From RGIG3528 sp045616485 (lineage in GTDB: Bacteria > Bacillota > Clostridia > Lachnospirales > Lachnospiraceae), in NCBI GenBank assembly GCA_045616485.1, contig JAZLGU010000042.1, positions 7,581-71,580 on the forward strand: a DNA stretch of 64,000 bases, read 5' to 3'. Positions 60,123 through 64,000 of this stretch are shown here, piece after piece. Within the stretch, counting starts at the first letter, position 1. Every line of letters starts with the position of its first letter. Made by a program: the position numbers and the translations under genes. Below the pieces are notes generated by a model that saw nothing but the letters and a program-made list of their open reading frames with translations, did no database searches and had not been told where the DNA came from.

Positions 60123-62012
60123 TTATAACACAATCCAGCTTTCTGCCGAAAAATCCCTACTCGCCTCTCCAAAACGTGCCAGCACCTCTCCTTCAACCAA
60201 ATCAGCCATAGCTTTAATCTTAGGGTCATTTTCATGCATACGCATCCATGCGCCGATACTTACGGAGTGCTCAAATCTATGGAATACCAAAAGCTTTTTC
60301 CCGGCGTATTCTCTCACCACCAGCTGACATCCCACAGGAACAGTCACATCCACACAATCAGATTTTATCAGAACAGTAGTGCCTTTTTCAATAATTTCTG
60401 CAGCTTTTTTGTAAAAAGCCATGCCTTCTTCTACCACTTTCCACTGGGCCTCTGACAAATCGTAAATGTCTCCCGACAGGCACATACGCCCTAAAAAGGT
60501 ATTGCAAAGAGAGTATTGTATGCGGGTCAAGTCATCCTTGGCTCTAAGCACTGCCCAGATCTGAGACTGGCGTGGCTGCATAAAACGATGACAATTGGCA
60601 GCTATCACCGGGATATACTTGGTCTCATGAGCATCAGAAAAGCTGGCCTGAGAAGAAACTTCCAAAAAGTCCGGCACCAGTCGATGTCCACCGCTGGCAC
60701 ACAGCTCGATAATCATATCCGGCAGTATCTCACAGATACGCTTGTAAAAACTGATAACTCCCTGCATCTGACGTCTAAGGCCCTCACCGTCTGACTCAAA
60801 GCCGTCACAGCCCACAGGAATCTGAGAATTGTAATCAATCTTTATATAACCAAAATCATTATCCCTAAGGACATAAATCACTTTTTCCGTGAGATAATCT
60901 ATGACCCAGGGATCTGTCATATCCCAGAATCGGCAGCCGCCTACGGTAATAGGCAGGCCATCTCTTTTTAACAGGTGCTCTGTCTCGTTATAGGCAGACA
61001 CGTGATTTCCCACCACCTCTATCTCGTACCAGAGGCCGGGAATCATACCGTATTCTCTAGCCTTTGACGTTACTGTCTTAAAGCCATTGGGGAAGTTCTT
61101 TTTATTGATATTCCAGTTACCCTGGTCATCCCACCAGTTGCCACCTTCCAGATACCAGCCACTGTCAATGACAAAAAGACCAATGCCCTTGCCCTTCAAA
61201 GTTTCCAGAATTTTCAGCAGGTTTTCCTCGTTGGCATTACCCCAGGTCACACAATACTCATTAAATGCAATGGCCATATGGTCGTCCTTGGGACTTATAT
61301 GAGGCTCCTGTGCAGCTGTAAGCTTTGCACATACGTCCTCTATGGAATGTCCTACAGCTATAAAGGTCTCACCTGTGGTGTAGCTCTCACCTGCAGCCAG
61401 ATTTTTTCTCCACCTGCCTGTGTCATAGTCTGCCTGGCCACCATTTATGAAAAACTCCCGGTTTCTCTCAATAAGTTCTATCTGCCAAGCATAGCCGCCG
61501 GACAACATTACCCCCAGAAATTCGCCGGTATCCTCATTTTCCAGGCAGATAAAAGGATGAAAAACACGATTGGGTGCGGAGGAGAGATTGCAGAATTTCT
61601 CTATGCGTGCACCCTGCCCCGCCCAGGATGGAGATAGATTAAGGGAAGCCTTAGTATCTGTCACCAGATGTCCTTCCGCACTCCAGAAAGAACGTATTCT
61701 GTGGACCTTGGAAAAGTCCAGGTGGCGCAGAGCCACATTGGACAGCATTTCAATCTTTGTATCCTGCGCGCTATTATTTTTCACAGTGGCAGATACACGG
61801 TAGGCCTCGCCCACTTTACGTACATTCAGTGTAAAATCATGGCCCGCTCCGTCACTTACCGTCTCCCCCGGCAACATATAGTCTCTACCGCCGGGAATAT
61901 GTGACAAAATATTCTTTGTCGTGGTACCATCCGCCATAGACAAACCGCTTATATAATGGTTATCGTAATCGTCTCCGAAAAGGCGGCACTCCACATACAT
62001 CTTTAACTCCAT
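60123..62012 (-). CDS. GH36-type alpha-galactosidase
   Basis: 629 residues. An N-terminal beta-rich domain (about 1-225) precedes the catalytic barrel. LFVIDSGWYLEGGNWWDDQG, the nucleophile Asp in GYIKIDYNSQIP and the acid/base Asp in ASFSDAHETKYIP fit GH36. A C-terminal beta domain ends it. No signal peptide, so it acts in the cytoplasm, probably on melibiose, raffinose or galactosyl oligosaccharides brought in by a transporter not in this window. GGGGGG precedes the ATG. It leads a three-gene operon with the PIN-like and unknown genes. Confidence 0.9.
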   Translation of the reverse strand: MELKMYVECRLFGDDYDNHYISGLSMADGTTTKNILSHIPGGRDYMLPGETVSDGAGHDFTLNVRKVGEAYRVSATVKNNSAQDTKIEMLSNVALRHLDFSKVHRIRSFWSAEGHLVTDTKASLNLSPSWAGQGARIEKFCNLSSAPNRVFHPFICLENEDTGEFLGVMLSGGYAWQIELIERNREFFINGGQADYDTGRWRKNLAAGESYTTGETFIAVGHSIEDVCAKLTAAQEPHISPKDDHMAIAFNEYCVTWGNANEENLLKILETLKGKGIGLFVIDSGWYLEGGNWWDDQGNWNINKKNFPNGFKTVTSKAREYGMIPGLWYEIEVVGNHVSAYNETEHLLKRDGLPITVGGCRFWDMTDPWVIDYLTEKVIYVLRDNDFGYIKIDYNSQIPVGCDGFESDGEGLRRQMQGVISFYKRICEILPDMIIELCASGGHRLVPDFLEVSSQASFSDAHETKYIPVIAANCHRFMQPRQSQIWAVLRAKDDLTRIQYSLCNTFLGRMCLSGDIYDLSEAQWKVVEEGMAFYKKAAEIIEKGTTVLIKSDCVDVTVPVGCQLVVREYAGKKLLVFHRFEHSVSIGAWMRMHENDPKIKAMADLVEGEVLARFGEASRDFSAESWIVL

Positions 62013-62042
62013 AATACAATCCCCCCAAGAAAATTTGCATTA

Positions 62043-62051
62043 ATTATAGCA
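62043..62051 (-). promoter_or_regulatory. Extended -10 promoter of the alpha-galactosidase
   Basis: TGC-TATAAT on the minus strand (extended -10); no good -35. It shares the 131-base divergent region with the protease promoter. Confidence 0.45.
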
Positions 62052-62090
62052 TTCCTTCGGCAATAAGAAAAGAGGGGGACTCGTACAGCC

Positions 62091-62119
62091 TTTACATGAA
62101 ATAATACTTATGCTATAGT
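62091..62119 (+). promoter_or_regulatory. Sigma-A promoter of the papain-like protease
   Basis: TTTACA, 17 bases, TATAGT on the plus strand; start point near 62126. Confidence 0.6.
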
Positions 62120-62143
62120 GTCAGCATGAACGGGGATGAAATC

Positions 62144-63694
62144 ATGAAAAATACATTTTTTATCACTATACTATTGTCGTTATGCCTTCTTTCCGAGCCC
62201 TTTAAGGTACAGGCATCTGAAATTAACGAGCCTTGGGAAGATTGCACCTCTTACACCTTTTTTTCAAAAGATACCAATTCACCTACTGTTAATCAGATCT
62301 ACTTTTCTGATGGCTACGATCTGCCTTCTGCATTTTCACTGACGGAAATAATGAATATTCCTGTGGAGGACCAAGGTCCTCTCGGTCTCTGCGACTTATA
62401 TTCCATGACTAAATGTCTGGAGACCAACTATGCGCTGAGCCATCATGAATATATCAATTTGTCCGAAAGCTACACCGACCGCCTAAACTCTGCCGAGTAC
62501 TACGGTTCACGCACGCTCGGCGATGCAAACGCCGACACCTGGGAAGCTATTACCGGGGATGGTTTCAGTTGTTATGACGCCATGATTTTCTTTTGCTTGT
62601 TCGGAGTCCCGGCTAAAAACAGTCAAGAGCCCATCATACGCTGTACCTCTACCGTGTCTTTCCCGGATTTTTACACACTAACTTCTACTGAAGCAGATTA
62701 TTGGAACAAAGCAGTCAAAAAACACATTATGAAATATGGTGGAATGCGTGTTGCAATCGAATCACCGGAGGGTGAATGCTTTAATTACGAAACCTGCTCC
62801 ATGTACTTTAATCCTTCCAAAATGGAAGCATATGGCGGGCATGCTGTCACTATTGTAGGATGGGATGACAATTACCCCAAGGAAAAATTTAGTTTTTCCC
62901 CCAAATGCGACGGTGCCTATCTTTGTCTCAATTCCTGGGGTGAAAGCTGGGGAAATAAGGGCTATTTCTGGCTTTCCTATGAAGATGCGCATTTTCAGTA
63001 CTGTGGCATTATTGACAGTAAAAAAATAGTGCCCGACTCCACTACTGTCTATACCAATGGTGAAAAAGTCGTATGGCCAAATGGTCAGACCCCTGATAAC
63101 CGGCTGTATGGTATAAAATTTGAAAAGAAGAACGGCTTTGATTCTTTGTCCGGCCTCGTTATCGGCGCCACTGCCCTTCCCTACTCTGTGGAAAACGATT
63201 TATTGCATTATCCCGACGTCCGGGTGAACATATACCTTAATCCTCTTGATGACTCTTTTGATAAAGATAAACTGATTCTTCTTCAACGATTTGATGGGCC
63301 TACCCTCACCAACTACTTTTTTGTTTTAGATACCCCCTATCCCATTTTCGGTGATTCCTTTTCGCTGGTAATGGAAATATGCGGTGAAATCGACTCAGTC
63401 ATCTTAACAAACAACGTGAATAACCAGGGAGAGGCTTTGCAAAACTTGTTATTCTCAGCAGACAGCTTTGATAGCACCTGGCAAAAATCCCAGGCAGATT
63501 TTCCTATATACGTTATAGGCATGCGAAGTCCATCCCATGATGAACCGGCTGCTACACTCTCTCCGACACCCAAAGATACTGCCGATGTAAAAAGCATAGG
63601 CTCAACTCACTATATTATAATAGGCACTATGCTGCTTGTAGGAATAGCAGCGATTTTCATAATATCAAAAAAAGCCGCATTCAGGCGGCATTAA
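62144..63694 (+). CDS. Membrane-anchored papain-like (C1) cysteine protease
   Basis: About 516 residues, the only complete plus-strand gene. Signal peptide MKNTFFITILLSLCLLSEP; C1 domain with PVEDQGPLGLCDLYSM (catalytic Cys, but followed by Asp not the usual Trp), YGGHAVTIVGWDD (His) and LNSWGESWGNKGYFWLSY (Asn). A beta-rich region of unknown type follows (about 300-480), then a Pro/Thr/Ser stretch and a C-terminal transmembrane helix (IIIGTMLLVGIAAIFIIS) with a basic tail. Likely a surface protease. The start is the ATG at 62144 with GGGGAT; the in-frame ATG at 62126 coincides with the transcription start. Confidence 0.88.
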   Translation: MKNTFFITILLSLCLLSEPFKVQASEINEPWEDCTSYTFFSKDTNSPTVNQIYFSDGYDLPSAFSLTEIMNIPVEDQGPLGLCDLYSMTKCLETNYALSHHEYINLSESYTDRLNSAEYYGSRTLGDANADTWEAITGDGFSCYDAMIFFCLFGVPAKNSQEPIIRCTSTVSFPDFYTLTSTEADYWNKAVKKHIMKYGGMRVAIESPEGECFNYETCSMYFNPSKMEAYGGHAVTIVGWDDNYPKEKFSFSPKCDGAYLCLNSWGESWGNKGYFWLSYEDAHFQYCGIIDSKKIVPDSTTVYTNGEKVVWPNGQTPDNRLYGIKFEKKNGFDSLSGLVIGATALPYSVENDLLHYPDVRVNIYLNPLDDSFDKDKLILLQRFDGPTLTNYFFVLDTPYPIFGDSFSLVMEICGEIDSVILTNNVNNQGEALQNLLFSADSFDSTWQKSQADFPIYVIGMRSPSHDEPAATLSPTPKDTADVKSIGSTHYIIIGTMLLVGIAAIFIISKKAAFRRH

Positions 63695-63714
63695 GGCGTT
63701 AATGCGTGTCAACA

Positions 63715-63771
63715 GGGACGGTTCCAATAACGTTAAGTTAAGGAACCGTCCCAATAACGTTAAGTTAAGGA
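63715..63771. repeat. REP-like palindrome and 21-bp tandem direct repeat
   Basis: GGGACGGTTCC (63715-63725) and its exact complement (63742-63752) form an 11-bp inverted repeat around a 16-base AT-rich centre. A 21-bp sequence containing AATAACGTTAAGTTAAGG occurs at 63724-63744 and again at 63751-63771. The GGGACGGTTCC core resembles palindromes linked to IS200-like REP transposases in Firmicutes (recalled, not searched). Confidence 0.75.
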
Positions 63772-63804
63772 GTTTGGGCAAATAAATTTGCCCAAGCTCT
63801 TTTC
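63770..63804 (+). terminator. Terminator of the papain-like protease
   Basis: TTGGGCAAAT/ATTTGCCCAA with a 2-base loop plus GAG/CTC flanks, followed on the plus strand by TCTTTTC. It overlaps the last base of the direct repeat. Confidence 0.85.
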
Positions 63805-63896
63805 TTATTCCATCCTTTGCCAATGATTTTCCTGCAGAAAAAATTTCAGGTACAACAAAGCTAGCGTAAAATTTTATTCGTAAAAAATGAGAATTG

Positions 63897-63968
63897 AAAA
63901 AGAGTTCCTAAACGTGTAGATTTAAAGTCGACAAAAACAATAATCTATGCAGAAAGGGAACTCTTTTT
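63897..63968. repeat. 12-bp inverted repeat before the right-edge gene
   Basis: AAAAAGAGTTCC (63897-63908) and GGAACTCTTTTT (63957-63968) are exact complements. The second arm contains the GGGAA ribosome-binding region directly before the ATG at 63969. Confidence 0.75.
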
Positions 63969-64000
63969 ATGGAACACAGTATAACCTATTTTACAGAAAA
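63969..64000 (+). CDS. Start of an unidentified gene (cut by window edge), possibly a transposase
   Basis: Only 10 codons are present: MEHSITYFTE. An AAAGGGAA site lies 8 bases before the ATG, inside an inverted repeat. The repeat-rich setting suggests the left end of an insertion sequence, but the residues visible are too few to name a family. Confidence 0.4.
   Translation, partial: MEHSITYFTE

Overview
The window reads as a chromosomal segment from a motile, fermentative, low-to-moderate GC Firmicute of the Lachnospiraceae type. Support: the gene block uvrC-hprK-glcK-murB-rapZ-whiA-HPr followed by dnaE-pfkA is a Clostridia/Lachnospiraceae arrangement (family knowledge); pflB/pflA indicate anaerobic sugar fermentation; Shine-Dalgarno sites are strong (GGAGG) and promoters are Firmicute sigma-A like. 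One promoter with a flagellar sigma-28/sigma-D signature and an HD-GYP protein suggest motility and c-di-GMP signalling. Genus cannot be fixed from the sequence alone. No tRNA, rRNA or CRISPR array was seen.

Layout. Almost everything is on the minus strand, so operons read from high to low coordinates. 1-12.8 kb: tex (cut by the left edge), a SprA-like metalloprotease, pfkA, dnaE, glmS, two Wzz-like chain-length proteins and a CapD-type nucleotide-sugar dehydratase. 12.8-23.2 kb: LCP cell-wall ligase, a Crh-like HPr lacking the active His, a shortened WhiA, rapZ, murB, glucokinase, hprK, uvrC, ftsH. 23.3-30.5 kb: glycosyltransferase, rdgB, an rRNA methyltransferase, an alpha/beta hydrolase, two response-regulator genes, a YolD-like protein and a Y-family polymerase. 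30.6-39.6 kb: serA-serC, an HD-GYP protein, an ABC-transporter gene remnant, efp, pepP, a YqeG phosphatase, a gluconate-5-dehydrogenase-like SDR, ygiQ. 39.6-52 kb: a co-directional run cinA-ldt-ilvD-queA-crtI-like-flavin reductase-metF-MetH activation domain-metH. 52-57.3 kb: pflB-pflA and a TPM/zinc-ribbon pair. 57.4-62 kb: a Ca-binding-like protein under a sigma-28-type promoter, an unknown protein, a PIN-like protein and an alpha-galactosidase. 62.1-64 kb: the only large plus-strand gene, a membrane-anchored papain-like protease, then palindromic repeats and the first codons of another plus-strand gene.

How it fits together. Carbon regulation is a theme: hprK, a Ser46-only HPr/Crh-like protein and glucokinase lie together, and cre-like 14-mers occur near pfkA, at the SDR dehydrogenase promoter and in the pflB promoter region. 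Envelope building is another: polysaccharide genes sit between the HPr gene and dnaE, with glmS directly coupled to them, and murB, the LCP protein and an L,D-transpeptidase add cell-wall functions. One-carbon and methionine metabolism forms a third unit, with MetH split from its reactivation domain next to a flavin/2Fe-2S reductase.

The signals most worth a second look are the sigma-28 promoter plus CsrA-like leader near 58.6-58.75 kb, the Crh-like HPr, the palindromic element between hprK and glcK, the operator palindromes at the pflB and response-regulator promoters, and the repeat-rich right end.
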